A stretch of DNA of 64,000 nt from Desulfospira joergensenii DSM 10085 (GCF_000420085.1 NZ_ATUG01000002.1:186001-250000), one strand, 5' to 3'. Numbered from the stretch's first letter, positions 43,896 to 52,500 are shown. A program made the numbers and translations. The notes: generated by a model from the sequence alone, not told the origin.

Positions 43896-44855
43896 ATGCT
43901 GCTGAAATCGTACTCTGAGGTCGACTGTGTTGTTTCCGATGACCCGCGGATCGGCATGGATGCGGACCGGATGCCTGTAAAGGTCTGGTCCCTTTCCTTT
44001 AAACCGGACCAGGAGGTGGGCTTTTTGTTTCCCTATCTAAACGGAGCCCTGGACGACGCCCTCTGGTACGAGCGGCCCGACCATGTGAGGTTCCTCTTTG
44101 AGGGACGCCGATGTCTTCTCTACCCGGACCGGGCTGCGGCCCATTTTTTTGAAACCAGGGAATCGGCCGTGGCCTTTATCCGGCCGCTCATGGATTTTCT
44201 CAACAGCCTGGATGCCCGGAAAAGTGAAATCAAACCCAACTTCAACCAGATCCGGCATGTCAAGATTCCGGAAGTCCTCAAACTGCTTCCCCAGACCAAC
44301 TGCCGGGAATGCGGATTCCCCACCTGCATGGCCTTTGCCGCAGCCGTGGCCAGGGGGAAGATCCTGGCAGACCAGTGCCCTGGGCTGGCTTCTCCCATGA
44401 GTGAGTCCGCGGTCTATCCGGTATTTGACCGCCAGGGGAACCTGATCCATTCCCTGTCCCTGAAGATCGATACCGCCGGTCTCAAACGCCGCATCAAGGA
44501 CCAGGATCTTCGGATCCGGTCCCTGGAAGCCCGGTTGGAAACCAAAGCCCGGCCGAATCCTTCTGAACCTGAGCCCGTGACCGAATCTGCGCCGGATTCC
44601 GTGCCGGAAACAAAATCCGAGTCAATGCCTGACCCTGGGTCTGAATCGGTTGCCGGGCCTGCGGCCGCTCTCACAGACCGGGAAATTGAGGTGCTGACCC
44701 GGATCGCCCAGGGCTATACCAATAATGAAATCGGCGGTCTTCTCTTTATCAGCCCCCATACGGTGAAGAGCCACATGATCAATATCTTCAACAAATTCGG
44801 GGTCAGCGACCGGACCCAGGCCGCGGTCCTGGGGGTCCGCACCGGACTGATCTGA
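43896..44855 (+). CDS. LuxR-type regulator with corrinoid-protein-like Fe-S domain
   Basis: A 319-residue one-component regulator. Residues 1-110 resemble a DUF3786-like module. Residues 125-165 contain a four-cysteine Fe-S motif with spacing C136-x2-C139-x4-C144-x16-C161, as in the corrinoid/iron-sulfur protein and RnfB. A short coiled coil (about 191-217) and a Pro/Glu/Ser linker follow. The C-terminal LuxR helix-turn-helix (258-319) has LTDREIEVLTRIAQGYTNNEI and SPHTVKSHM. A cluster that gains or loses iron or redox state could control DNA binding. It is divergent from the DUF3786/ferredoxin/methyltransferase operon, its likely target. AGGG precedes the ATG. Confidence 0.88.
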   Translation: MLLKSYSEVDCVVSDDPRIGMDADRMPVKVWSLSFKPDQEVGFLFPYLNGALDDALWYERPDHVRFLFEGRRCLLYPDRAAAHFFETRESAVAFIRPLMDFLNSLDARKSEIKPNFNQIRHVKIPEVLKLLPQTNCRECGFPTCMAFAAAVARGKILADQCPGLASPMSESAVYPVFDRQGNLIHSLSLKIDTAGLKRRIKDQDLRIRSLEARLETKARPNPSEPEPVTESAPDSVPETKSESMPDPGSESVAGPAAALTDREIEVLTRIAQGYTNNEIGGLLFISPHTVKSHMINIFNKFGVSDRTQAAVLGVRTGLI

Positions 44856-45034
44856 CAGTGCGATCATCTTTCCCAGGTATGAAAATGACCGCCTCTAGGA
44901 AATCCTTCAGGGAAGAAATCATGCCCGTTGAAGAAAGAGCCGGATATGCTGCCTTGCTGAAAGTTTTTCTCAATAAAATCCATGTGTACAAAGATTGATT
45001 TCCAATCACAGGATTTGACGGCAATGCCAAAAAA

Positions 45035-45064
45035 AAACCGGACCGTCAAAAGACGGTCCGGTTT
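45035..45064 (-). terminator. Intrinsic terminator of the TonB receptor/FmdE operon
   Basis: AAACCGGACCGTC and GACGGTCCGGTTT form a perfect 13-bp stem with an AAAA loop. On the minus strand it is followed by a run of T (45029-45037), 166 bp after the FmdE-like gene. A secondary role as a leader hairpin for the small plus-strand frame at 45081 is possible. Confidence 0.8.
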
Positions 45065-45080
45065 GAAGGGAGGGAGTAGG

Positions 45081-45269
45081 ATGAAAAAGAAGAACACTTT
45101 GAATTGTTCTTTGTTGCGCTTTCTCTTTTCTACGGTTTTAGTTCTACCACGTCATTCTCACGGGAACATGACGCCAGGATTACCGATTGGTCATGAAAAA
45201 AATACCTTCCTGCACCGGGAAATACCATTTCAATCAAATCCGTCTTTCCACAGCCCGGCCGTTTTGTAA
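45081..45269 (+). CDS. Possible small exported peptide or decayed gene start
   Basis: A 62-residue frame with an unusually good ribosome site (GGAGGGAGTAGG before ATG) and a signal-peptide-like start (MKKKNTLNCSLLRFLFSTVLV). After about 28 residues the sequence loses any protein-like pattern, and it runs 40 bp into the end of the convergent FmdE-like gene. It may be the 5' remnant of an exported protein gene. Low confidence that it makes a functional product. Confidence 0.3.
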   Translation: MKKKNTLNCSLLRFLFSTVLVLPRHSHGNMTPGLPIGHEKNTFLHREIPFQSNPSFHSPAVL

Positions 45270-46240
45270 GGATTGTTCCCCGCCTCCATCATCTCATTGT
45301 ACTGTTTTTCGTCCAGCTTGAATTCAGCCGCAGTGGAGACAAAGAGACCCGGTTTGTCAAGATATTCCAGTGCGGCCAGTACCGTAGCCGCTTTGGGCAT
45401 ATCCGAGGAAGATAGGGCTTTCAGACGGTCAAAGCTGAAACTCAGGGCAACGCCTTTGCCGCTCTTTTGCTTTTTATCCCAGATGAGAAGGAATCCTGCG
45501 GGGTTGACGACCGTAACCTTGGCGGCCTGCTCTTTCGAGAGTGGTTTGACAATCAGGCCCCTTTTTCCCGGCGTACAATCCAACACCACTTGAAAGGCAT
45601 CTTCCTTACACCATACCGGGCAGGCAATTACCGTGTAGCGTTCTCCCTGTTTCAACGGGTAATGGTTTAAAATATAACGGGACATCAGATAGCCGGATGT
45701 CAGGCCGGGACAGATATGATTGTGCAGTTCGGCACTTTTCAAAAAATCATAGGGGCCTTGATTTGCCCATACATTGGCCATGGCGGCAAGAGTGAAGATA
45801 TCTGAACCGGCCTTGAAATCCTCTTTAACGGTTTTCCAGAAAGAAGGGGATGAAATGGCTGCTTCGCTTAAACTAAGCGCTTCCTTCAGCCAGGAATCCG
45901 CTGTCCTGCTTATGATTACGGCATTTCCGTCACTTCTCTTGAAAAGCATCAGACGCATGGGACGATTCTGGGCCCTCTGGAAAAAGAGAAGGTTGCCCTT
46001 GCCCACCGTGCACCCGGTCAAGCCCTGTGCCTGATCCAGAAATGAAAGAGCAGATTGACCGTTGATTTTGACATAAGGTGCATTGGTAAGCACCAGTAAA
46101 TCAGGGTCTCCCTTTGACACATCCAGGGTTTTCATGGCCCCAGAGACCAGTTCCGGTATTCCTGCAGAAAATGCATGGGTCCCGCACATCAAAGAAATCA
46201 GAACCGCCGTAAACCATGCCCACTTTAATCGTTTTCTCAT
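45230..46240 (-). CDS. Secreted FmdE-family protein
   Basis: A 336-residue protein with an N-terminal signal peptide (RKRLKWAWFTAVLISLM, cleavage near HAFSAG). The second half is an FmdE domain, with the signature ELHNHICPGLTSGYLMSRYI near residue 170, then CPVWCKEDAFQVVLDCTPGKRG. FmdE was named for a methanogen formylmethanofuran dehydrogenase locus, but the domain is widespread and binds metal through His and Cys. An exported version next to a TonB receptor suggests handling of a metal or metal complex in the periplasm. AAGGAGGAACTG precedes the ATG. The gene follows the receptor by 35 bp and ends before the terminator at 45064. Confidence 0.83.
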   Translation of the reverse strand: MRKRLKWAWFTAVLISLMCGTHAFSAGIPELVSGAMKTLDVSKGDPDLLVLTNAPYVKINGQSALSFLDQAQGLTGCTVGKGNLLFFQRAQNRPMRLMLFKRSDGNAVIISRTADSWLKEALSLSEAAISSPSFWKTVKEDFKAGSDIFTLAAMANVWANQGPYDFLKSAELHNHICPGLTSGYLMSRYILNHYPLKQGERYTVIACPVWCKEDAFQVVLDCTPGKRGLIVKPLSKEQAAKVTVVNPAGFLLIWDKKQKSGKGVALSFSFDRLKALSSSDMPKAATVLAALEYLDKPGLFVSTAAEFKLDEKQYNEMMEAGNNPYKTAGLWKDGFD

Positions 46241-46275
46241 GTCAGTTCCTCCTTTTTTCAGTTGTAAATAATTTT

Positions 46276-48387
46276 TCAGATAGAGACACGGAAAGATACC
46301 CCGACTGTCCGGTCCGTTGCCGGATAGCCGGAAGAATTATAATAGACTTCATTCAACGCATTTTTGAGATAGACATTTAACACCCCATCGGAGAACCAGC
46401 CCGCTTTTTTGAAGCAGTCATACTGTACGCCGATGTCAACTATGTGATAGGCATCATTGTCCACCTGGTAAAATTCCCAGACACCGGTTGCAATTTGATT
46501 GGAATATTCAGTGGTTTCGGGGCTCTGATAATAGTAATCCAGCATCAGGGTCGTCTTTTCCCCGACTTCATACCGCAGTCCGGCACTGGCCCGATGTTCC
46601 GCGCGCTGATCCAGTCCGGTTACCCCGGCGGCCGAAGACCCCTGGTCGAAAAACCTCTGCCAGGAATAGGTAAGATAAAAGGAAAGATCCTCTGTCAGGT
46701 GACCGCCCAGTTCAATATCAACGCCATGCCGGTGGACTTCATCCAGGTTGATTTTCCAGTCGCTCCACTGAAGGGCACCATCACTGGCGCTTTTATATTG
46801 GGCGTATGAACTGTTGCTCATGATATAGTCTTTGATATTATAAAATGAATAATCCAGCTTAAGGGTGATATCCCGCACTATACGCCGCTTCAGAATCAAA
46901 TCGTAGCCCATGCCGTGCTCCGGCTCCAGCCAGATACCCGAGGGCCTCCCGCTGCTGTTATAATCCCCGTGATTGTCCGGTGCCCGCCAGAACTTGCTGA
47001 TCCCTGCCGAAAGTGAGGTATCCCGAAGCCAGGGGGCAATGGAATCCATTTTCCAGGTGGTAAAGGATTTGGGAATAAACTGGTCCCACTGCCGTTCGAC
47101 ATACTTGCCATAGGATGTATTGTATAGTGCCGTGCCGGACCAGTTGCTTAGCCAGATATTGACATCCTCGTACCGGGCTCCGAAAGTGACATCCACAGAG
47201 GGAAGTATCCCCCATTTATGCTGAAAAAAAGCCCCTTTTTTCCGCACCCGCTCGGTTTTGATATCATCCGTACCGTCATCATAGAGCTTGGCCAAATCAA
47301 CGCCAAAAGTGGTGGTGTTATTTTCATTCCACTGGAATTCATCCATAAGTTTTCCGCCTTCCTGCCACCAGTCGGTTTCCATGGAATACCGACTGGTTCC
47401 CGTAAGGTAGGAATAATCCCGGGTTTCCTTTCCGGAGTATGCATCGAATTTCAGACGCCCGATGGGCAGGGTCTGTGCATAGTTCAAACGGTAGGTGCGG
47501 GCCTCGGTATCCCAGGTGGGATCCTGCCACTCCTGGAACGAGCTTTTTTCCACAATGGGATAATCTGAATCATAATCCGCTGCAGAAGGCTGGGTTATAC
47601 CCGGATTTTTCACCGGTATCTGCCGGTCGACATCAGAGAATGAAGCACTCAACGCGATAAAACCGCTATGGGGAAGCAAATATCCAAACCGGCTGAAAGC
47701 GGTATTGATATCAATCTCATTATTGCGCAGGTAGCCGTCTGTCATATAATTCTGATAGGCCAGATCATAGGTTAGGGAATCGACTGAACCCTCAACCACG
47801 GCGGTGTTGCCCATGGTGTTGTAGGAACCATAACTGCTAGTCAGGCGGATATCTGGCTTTTCCGTATCATGGCGGGTCGGAGTTCGGGTAATCAGATTCA
47901 GTACACCGGCAACGCTCTTCGCATCGTACAGAGCGGAATGGGGTCCGGGCAGCACTTCAATGGATTTGATTAGAAAAAAGGGAAGCGTGGCATAATCAAC
48001 GATGTTTCCGTCTTTGCGGCCGCCGGATTTCTGGACTGTCAGACCATCAATGGCCGTTACAAACCGCTGCTCATCACAGCCGCGTATACGGATGTCGTCC
48101 ACACCGGGATCTAGATTTGATTGCCCCCTGAAATCGATGGTGGCCTGGGTTTTGAGTACATCAATGACACTGACGGGCGGACTGACAGTGGTGATCTCAT
48201 CAACCTCGATAACGGTTTTCGACGGTAATTGGATAAATCCGGGTGCTCCTGCCTGCTCGTGGACTTCCATATCCTCCAATTGTTCTATCTGTGAGTCGGA
48301 CAGGATTTCTTCGGCCAGCAGGAGGGGCATCCAGCCCATGATTAAAAATGTTATGACTGCAAGCATGGTGATTTTTAAATGTCTCAT
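46276..48387 (-). CDS. TonB-dependent outer-membrane receptor
   Basis: A 703-residue receptor for active uptake across the outer membrane. I start it at 48387 (AAGGAAAACGCAG before ATG), which gives a signal peptide (MRHLKITMLAVITFLIMGWMPLLLA). The plug domain carries PPVSVIDVLKTQATIDFRG, DDIRIRGCDEQRFVTAIDGL and a VLPGPHSALYDAKSVAGVLNLITRTP block. The rest is a beta-barrel with alternating aromatic strands. The C-terminus ends VSFRVSI rather than in the usual Phe or Trp. The cargo is unknown; the partner FmdE-like protein suggests a chelated metal. The 440-bp leader and the upstream structured RNA may be regulatory. No cobalamin riboswitch box was seen. Confidence 0.92.
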   Translation of the reverse strand: MRHLKITMLAVITFLIMGWMPLLLAEEILSDSQIEQLEDMEVHEQAGAPGFIQLPSKTVIEVDEITTVSPPVSVIDVLKTQATIDFRGQSNLDPGVDDIRIRGCDEQRFVTAIDGLTVQKSGGRKDGNIVDYATLPFFLIKSIEVLPGPHSALYDAKSVAGVLNLITRTPTRHDTEKPDIRLTSSYGSYNTMGNTAVVEGSVDSLTYDLAYQNYMTDGYLRNNEIDINTAFSRFGYLLPHSGFIALSASFSDVDRQIPVKNPGITQPSAADYDSDYPIVEKSSFQEWQDPTWDTEARTYRLNYAQTLPIGRLKFDAYSGKETRDYSYLTGTSRYSMETDWWQEGGKLMDEFQWNENNTTTFGVDLAKLYDDGTDDIKTERVRKKGAFFQHKWGILPSVDVTFGARYEDVNIWLSNWSGTALYNTSYGKYVERQWDQFIPKSFTTWKMDSIAPWLRDTSLSAGISKFWRAPDNHGDYNSSGRPSGIWLEPEHGMGYDLILKRRIVRDITLKLDYSFYNIKDYIMSNSSYAQYKSASDGALQWSDWKINLDEVHRHGVDIELGGHLTEDLSFYLTYSWQRFFDQGSSAAGVTGLDQRAEHRASAGLRYEVGEKTTLMLDYYYQSPETTEYSNQIATGVWEFYQVDNDAYHIVDIGVQYDCFKKAGWFSDGVLNVYLKNALNEVYYNSSGYPATDRTVGVSFRVSI

Positions 48388-48825
48388 CTGCGTTTTCCTT
48401 TTGTATTCTGGTTTCCTTGCCTGAGACAGAAGCCGCTGGCTGGGCGTTGACGCCCGGAGAACGCAATGGTATAACACTGGCGTTTCCCCGGCATGTCTGG
48501 GGTGCATCCAAAGGCGGCCGCTTGATCCTTGCCGGGAATGCGGCTGCCTTTTTTTCAGCGAACTTTGTCCGTATTGATTCAAAACGGGTATTATCCTTTT
48601 TTAACCCCCTTTCTTCATCTCCTACAGATTCGGATTTTTGATTTTCTGTTTCGGTAGGGACAACCTGTAAACAGGTATATACGAGTTTGTCTATTAATTT
48701 GTCGGCAGATACGGATAGGCGCGAGCTATCGAAAACATGGCAGGGGAATGAACGGACTTCTTCAATTGATCCTACTGTTATTCGAATCCATATCTTGAGA
48801 CTTTCTTGACCATTCTCCACTAAAA
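48388..48825 (-). other. Long leader of the TonB receptor gene
   Basis: About 440 bp between the terminator of the structured RNA and the receptor start. One minus-strand frame from a GTG at 48820 reads as plausible protein for about 100 codons (IWIRITVGSIEEVRSFPC, then charged) before becoming Pro/Arg-rich and running into the receptor gene in another frame. It could be a truncated gene or an untranslated leader. I see no B12-box or other riboswitch consensus. Confidence 0.35.
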
Positions 48826-48943
48826 CAAAAAAGGCCGGGAAATTCAGATTCCGGGGACTCTGCGTCCCGGACTGACCTTCCTGGCCTTATGTTCAATTAT
48901 GTTGTTATTCTCTTTAAACACGCCTTCATAGCGTGTCATTCAT
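48826..48943 (-). ncRNA. Candidate small RNA or attenuator with terminator
   Basis: A predicted transcript of about 118 nt between a good promoter (48950-48978) and an intrinsic terminator. It contains the hairpin ACACGC/GCGTGT (48918-48936) and then a closing stem AAGGCC/GGCCTT extended by GGAA/TTCC (48831-48888). Inside this lies a hairpin of TCCGGGAC against GTCCCCGGA. A T run follows at 48832-48827. It is upstream of and co-directional with the TonB receptor, so it may be a stand-alone small RNA or a premature-termination riboswitch. Its sequence matches no riboswitch I can name. Confidence 0.45.
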
Positions 48944-48949
48944 GTCCGC

Positions 48950-48978
48950 CTTAAAACACACATGTTTTTCCATGTCAA
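48950..48978 (-). promoter_or_regulatory. Promoter of the candidate small RNA
   Basis: On the minus strand, a perfect TTGACA (48978-48973) and TTTAAG (48955-48950) are separated by 17 bp. Transcription would begin near 48943 and read through the structured RNA toward the TonB receptor gene. Confidence 0.55.
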
Positions 48979-49098
48979 TAATTTTCTAACTGTATTGAAT
49001 AATAAATTAGAAAAACCGCAAAAAATAAAAATTATCGCATCAACCCCTTACAATTAGGGTATTCACTTAATGGACCCCCCTCTCTATCCGGGATAAAA

Positions 49099-49230
49099 TT
49101 ATGCTTCTTTCTGGGGCAATCTCTTCGCTTCTTTATCGCGCTTGTTCATGATTCTGTCAACAAAAGCTATGATATTTGACCATTCGATTCTGCCCTGATG
49201 GGTATCCTGGATGTTGCCATTTTCGAAGAA
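49099..49230 (-). pseudogene. Possible C-terminal gene remnant
   Basis: A 43-codon minus-strand frame reads like the end of a real protein (GRIEWSNIIAFVDRIMNKR, then KEAKRLPQKEA and stop) but has an in-frame stop immediately upstream. Beyond that stop the same frame again looks coding (NPGFPPEPSLYN). It may be the worn tail of a mobile-element or toxin-type gene. No family is assignable. Confidence 0.25.
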
Positions 49231-49379
49231 TTATAGATTGTATAGACTTGGCTCTGGCGGGAAACCGGGATTTCTCTACACAGGAATGTTGGTACCAGCA
49301 TTTAAAATTTTTCAAGGAAACGCATCAACTCCGTTCACTTTTTAGGCCCCATCTGCAACGACCTAAATCCTCTATTGAT

Positions 49380-49967
49380 CTAGGGTACCCATGTAAGAAC
49401 ACCTTCATTGGGATTTTGCTTCTTCCATTGCCAAAACGCTTCTATATTACGGATTCCATCCTCGATTACCGCTTTATATATCTGAATGGACATTACTTTT
49501 TGACCCATTGGGATTGCGCTCTTTATTCGAAGAATTGCCCCACGAGTCTCTTCTGTTAGAACTTCGGAAATGCGTTCAGCCACATTTTCAAAGTAACCGA
49601 CATATGGAGAGTCGTTTAAAATATGAATCATGTCTATTTGCCATGAATTCCCATCCGGATCATCATAAAAGGCGTGCCACTCAATGCATTTATCCTCGGC
49701 TTCGAGCAGATTTGCGTAACTTACTGTTTTAATGCGCTTGTTTTCAGATAGTCTGGACACCGCCAAAAAGCTGTCAGAAAGCTTGAACGGAGTTGTATAG
49801 ATATGAAAATCGATGTCTCGATTATTGATCAGCAATCCGGTTTTGAGAGAACCTACCAAATTGATGGTTGCTCCAATAGAGGACCAATGGTCGGTCACAT
49901 TGGTCTTTTCAATGACAGACCATGCTTCCTTTTGTCTTCGTTCAGCCGTTTTTAAAATATCTTCCAT
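49380..49967 (-). CDS. Nucleotidyltransferase-fold protein, A+T-rich
   Basis: A 195-residue soluble protein. The GSLKTGLLINNRDIDFHIY stretch near residues 38-58 matches the nucleotidyltransferase signature (GS followed by a D-x-D pair), and WQIDMIHI near 110 could supply the third acidic residue. The C-terminal part is helical. The closest match I can suggest is a stand-alone minimal nucleotidyltransferase or an aminoglycoside-type adenylyltransferase relative. Base composition is clearly more A+T-rich than the flanking genes and the ribosome site is weak, both consistent with recent acquisition. It is isolated, with tRNA-Ser 210 bp upstream. Confidence 0.72.
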   Translation of the reverse strand: MEDILKTAERRQKEAWSVIEKTNVTDHWSSIGATINLVGSLKTGLLINNRDIDFHIYTTPFKLSDSFLAVSRLSENKRIKTVSYANLLEAEDKCIEWHAFYDDPDGNSWQIDMIHILNDSPYVGYFENVAERISEVLTEETRGAILRIKSAIPMGQKVMSIQIYKAVIEDGIRNIEAFWQWKKQNPNEGVLTWVP

Positions 49968-50168
49968 GATTTTTTTACTCTTTCAGTTCAAGGCCGGAGA
50001 AAGGATTACACGGATCCGGCCGGATACTATGAATATTTGAATGGTACCAAACAGCCAAGCTGGTTATAAATCATTCCCGGTCCGGGAATGCAACCATAAA
50101 ATTTATACATTGGATTTCGAACAATCAGTTTAAGACAGGAATTTTAAATAATAAGCACTTGATTTTAC

Positions 50169-50270
<102 letters not shown>

Positions 50271-50338
50271 GCATCAGGGGGCAAAAGTCCAACAGATGAT
50301 GACAATCTTAATGGATCTGGAAAGATTGTCAAGATCTA

Positions 50339-50454
50339 TCCCTGGCCATTATCAAGGCGCCATCTGCCTCGTTGCCTTGGGTCGTTCCTCCCTAGGTCGG
50401 ATGGGGTATACACCTTCCATCGTTCCTCTTCGGCGCCCTGCTTACGGCCAGGGA
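50339..50454 (+). repeat. Palindromic element A downstream of tRNA-Ser
   Basis: TCCCTGGCC (50339-50347) pairs with GGCCAGGGA (50446-50454). Inside, GGCGCC at 50356 pairs with GGCGCC at 50432. At the centre GATGG at 50400 pairs with CCATC at 50417, with GGT/ACC continuing the stem. The nested arms suggest a cruciform or structured RNA of about 116 nt. Confidence 0.5.
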
Positions 50455-50515
50455 GGAAATCGAAAAATATGTTATTTTATTATCGTTTTATAGTTTGGAT
50501 TCTGCAGTAACCTTA

Positions 50516-50641
50516 GGGGGGAGTAAAGGTTTTCGCGGATTGGATCCCTTCGGGCGGCAAGACGCCGCAGGAGAAGGGATCCCTCCTCGGAGAAAATCAT
50601 GGATGATTTTCGAGAATGAGCCGAAAATCTTTGCTCCTCCC
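50516..50641 (+). repeat. Palindromic element B with two internal hairpins
   Basis: A 20-nt outer arm at 50516-50535 pairs with 50622-50641 at 17 positions, and the remaining three become G-U pairs in plus-strand RNA, which favours an RNA transcribed from the plus strand. Inside are two perfect hairpins: GGATCCCTTC/GAAGGGATCC (50542-50582) and GAAAATCAT/ATGATTTTC (50592-50611). Eight T follow at about 50658. It resembles a small structured RNA or a miniature mobile element. Confidence 0.5.
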
Positions 50642-50701
50642 GGCGTGAATCGGTATCTTTTTTTTGGGATAACTACAGGCGTTGGATCCGCGCTCTTTTT
50701 C

Positions 50702-51979
50702 CTATAACCGCTGGATCAGATAGATAAAAACCGGGAGCCGGCTTTCTTCCTTGATCCTGTAAAACCGGGGCAGAAGTTCTCTTTTCCTGGGGCTGTCCCT
50801 GAGCGGGGACAGATAGATCGCTCCCTTTGCCGAACTCTTTGTCCCGGTGTTCTTTAACAGATCAGCCAGGGAGTCGTCATGATCCGGGGACAGGCGGTCT
50901 CCTGCGATAAAATTGCCCGTGATTTCGACCCGGTCAAATCCGGCATTGATCTCCAGCATCTTTTCAAAGGCCTCCCTGACCTGGGACGCCTTGATCGGCT
51001 TGCCGATACGGGTCAGGGTAGCCGGATCAACAGATTCAAATCCGATATTGATATGGGTGAAAAAGGGCAAACGATTCAAGTCTTCGAACAGAGTCCGGCC
51101 TGATTTGAGAAAAGATCCCACACTGCCGAAAAGGAAAAGCCGCGGTATTTGATCTTTAATCTGCCTGAATCCGAACCTGTCATAGGCTTTCCGGGCGGCA
51201 AAGCAGATAAGATCCTTTCCTGCAGCAAGGCCGTCATGATTCCCGAGAAAGAGCCCCTGATAATTGACCAGGTCGGCATTAAAATGGACTTTCAGGGCCT
51301 CTATCTGCCTTCGGATGCTCTCCTGTGATCGTTTTTTAAAGTTCTGTTCCGATTTTACGCAGCAGAATTTGCAATGATAAAGACAGCCGTCGGCAAGGGT
51401 CAGGGGGATCACGTCATAGTCGACATGCCTTGTATCAGGCGGAAGTACGGAGATCCTTTCCCCGATGATTTGGTGAAGCTTTTGGGCCCGGGAGTGGAGT
51501 TTCTGGTCGTCATGGCTGAGGATCTTCTCCATGAGACCTTTGGCATGGGGATAGAGCCCCTTGGAACGGGCCATGTACAGATTGCCGAACAACTGGCTCC
51601 ACTGGGCAAGGGCGTTCATGATCACGGGGTTTGAAAAATACTTGATCTCCCAGACCGGATTGCTGGGATAGGGCAGGCAGGGAAGATAATATTCCCCCAT
51701 CCACGAGACAATTCCCTCATCCCCGCTTTTATCACCCACGGTATAATAGACCCAGTCGTTTCCAATGGTTCTCTTGAACTGCTCGGCCGGATGGGGCCAG
51801 GCAGGGCTAAGCCCCCGGATGGTCTTGATCTCCCCGTTCAGGTTAAAGCAGAACTCAAAATCCCGGGTTCTTATCTCCGAATACCGGCCGAACCTCAGAG
51901 GAAACCTCTGTTTGACAAGTCTGTCAGGCCCCTGCTTTTCAACGCTGATCCGCAAGGGCTGCGGCTGCAAAAAGTCCAT
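50702..51979 (-). CDS. Radical SAM protein of unknown reaction
   Basis: A 425-residue enzyme with the radical SAM motif C-L-Y-H-C-K-F-C near residues 200-207. Downstream are a Gly-rich SAM contact (LFLFGSVGSFLKSG) and INIGFESVDPATLTRIGK, the beta-strand 6 region typical of tRNA- or lipid-modifying radical SAM proteins. The first 190 residues are an uncommon N-terminal domain with many aromatic residues, which I cannot assign. AGAGGATCGGA precedes the ATG. The gene stands alone on the minus strand. Confidence 0.85.
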   Translation of the reverse strand: MDFLQPQPLRISVEKQGPDRLVKQRFPLRFGRYSEIRTRDFEFCFNLNGEIKTIRGLSPAWPHPAEQFKRTIGNDWVYYTVGDKSGDEGIVSWMGEYYLPCLPYPSNPVWEIKYFSNPVIMNALAQWSQLFGNLYMARSKGLYPHAKGLMEKILSHDDQKLHSRAQKLHQIIGERISVLPPDTRHVDYDVIPLTLADGCLYHCKFCCVKSEQNFKKRSQESIRRQIEALKVHFNADLVNYQGLFLGNHDGLAAGKDLICFAARKAYDRFGFRQIKDQIPRLFLFGSVGSFLKSGRTLFEDLNRLPFFTHINIGFESVDPATLTRIGKPIKASQVREAFEKMLEINAGFDRVEITGNFIAGDRLSPDHDDSLADLLKNTGTKSSAKGAIYLSPLRDSPRKRELLPRFYRIKEESRLPVFIYLIQRL

Positions 51980-52081
51980 TCCGATCCTCTGTTCATTGGA
52001 GCATCAATTTACGCCAAACTGCCAAATCCTTTCCCGAAATTATAGCTGACAGCCGGAATCTTCTCCTGAAGTTTGTCGGCG

Positions 52082-52399
52082 TCAGATGCCATAATCGCGT
52101 TCCACCTTTGCGATCCTGACCCTGAAGGAAGAATACCATTTTTCCCGGCCTGATTTCCGGGCCTCCCTGTGCTCGGTATTCTCTTTCCAATTTTGTATGG
52201 ATTCCAGATCCTTCCAAAAGGAAACCGTAATGCCGATCTCCTGTCTGGCGGATTCCACACCGAGAAATCCGGGCTGCCTTGCTGCCAGGGCAACCATTTT
52301 ATCTGCCATCTGCGCATACCCATTGTCTCCCGGAGTCCGGATGGAAGTAAAGATGACAGCATAATAGGGTGGCTCAGGGGTATTTGTTATGAAGTCCAT
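52082..52399 (-). CDS. Antibiotic biosynthesis monooxygenase-like (ABM) protein
   Basis: A 105-residue single-domain protein of the dimeric alpha/beta-barrel (ABM) family. Recognisable are the N-terminal YYAVIFTSIRTPGDNGYAQMADKM, GFLGVESARQEIGITVSFWKDLESI, then WKENTEHREARKSGREKWY, the usual ABM layout with the conserved Trp and His. ATG 52399 has AAAGGAACC upstream. Such proteins act on small oxidisable molecules, or bind heme in some branches; the substrate is unknown. Confidence 0.9.
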   Translation of the reverse strand: MDFITNTPEPPYYAVIFTSIRTPGDNGYAQMADKMVALAARQPGFLGVESARQEIGITVSFWKDLESIQNWKENTEHREARKSGREKWYSSFRVRIAKVERDYGI

Positions 52400-52500
52400 A
52401 AGGTTCCTTTTTTGCTTTTGGATTTGTCCCGGCGACCTTGCTCCGCTGCTAAAACTTCCTGTCCGGCAGGATCTAATCCCTGCTTTATACTTTTTTTTGT

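Noticed and set aside
48388..48800. Cobalamin riboswitch before the TonB receptor
   Set aside because: The expected B12-box consensus is absent on the minus strand; only general hairpins were found.
48200..48820. 206-codon minus-strand gene upstream of the TonB receptor
   Set aside because: It starts with GTG, overlaps the receptor by 188 bp in another frame and becomes Pro/Arg-rich; at most it is a remnant, noted in the leader entry.
48826..48943. c-di-GMP (GEMM-I) riboswitch
   Set aside because: A GGGACGCAGAG stretch resembles part of the motif, but the remaining conserved core and tetraloop receptor are missing.
50339..50641. Integron attC site
   Set aside because: The palindromes lack the required RYYYAAC/GTTRRRY core sites and no integrase is present.
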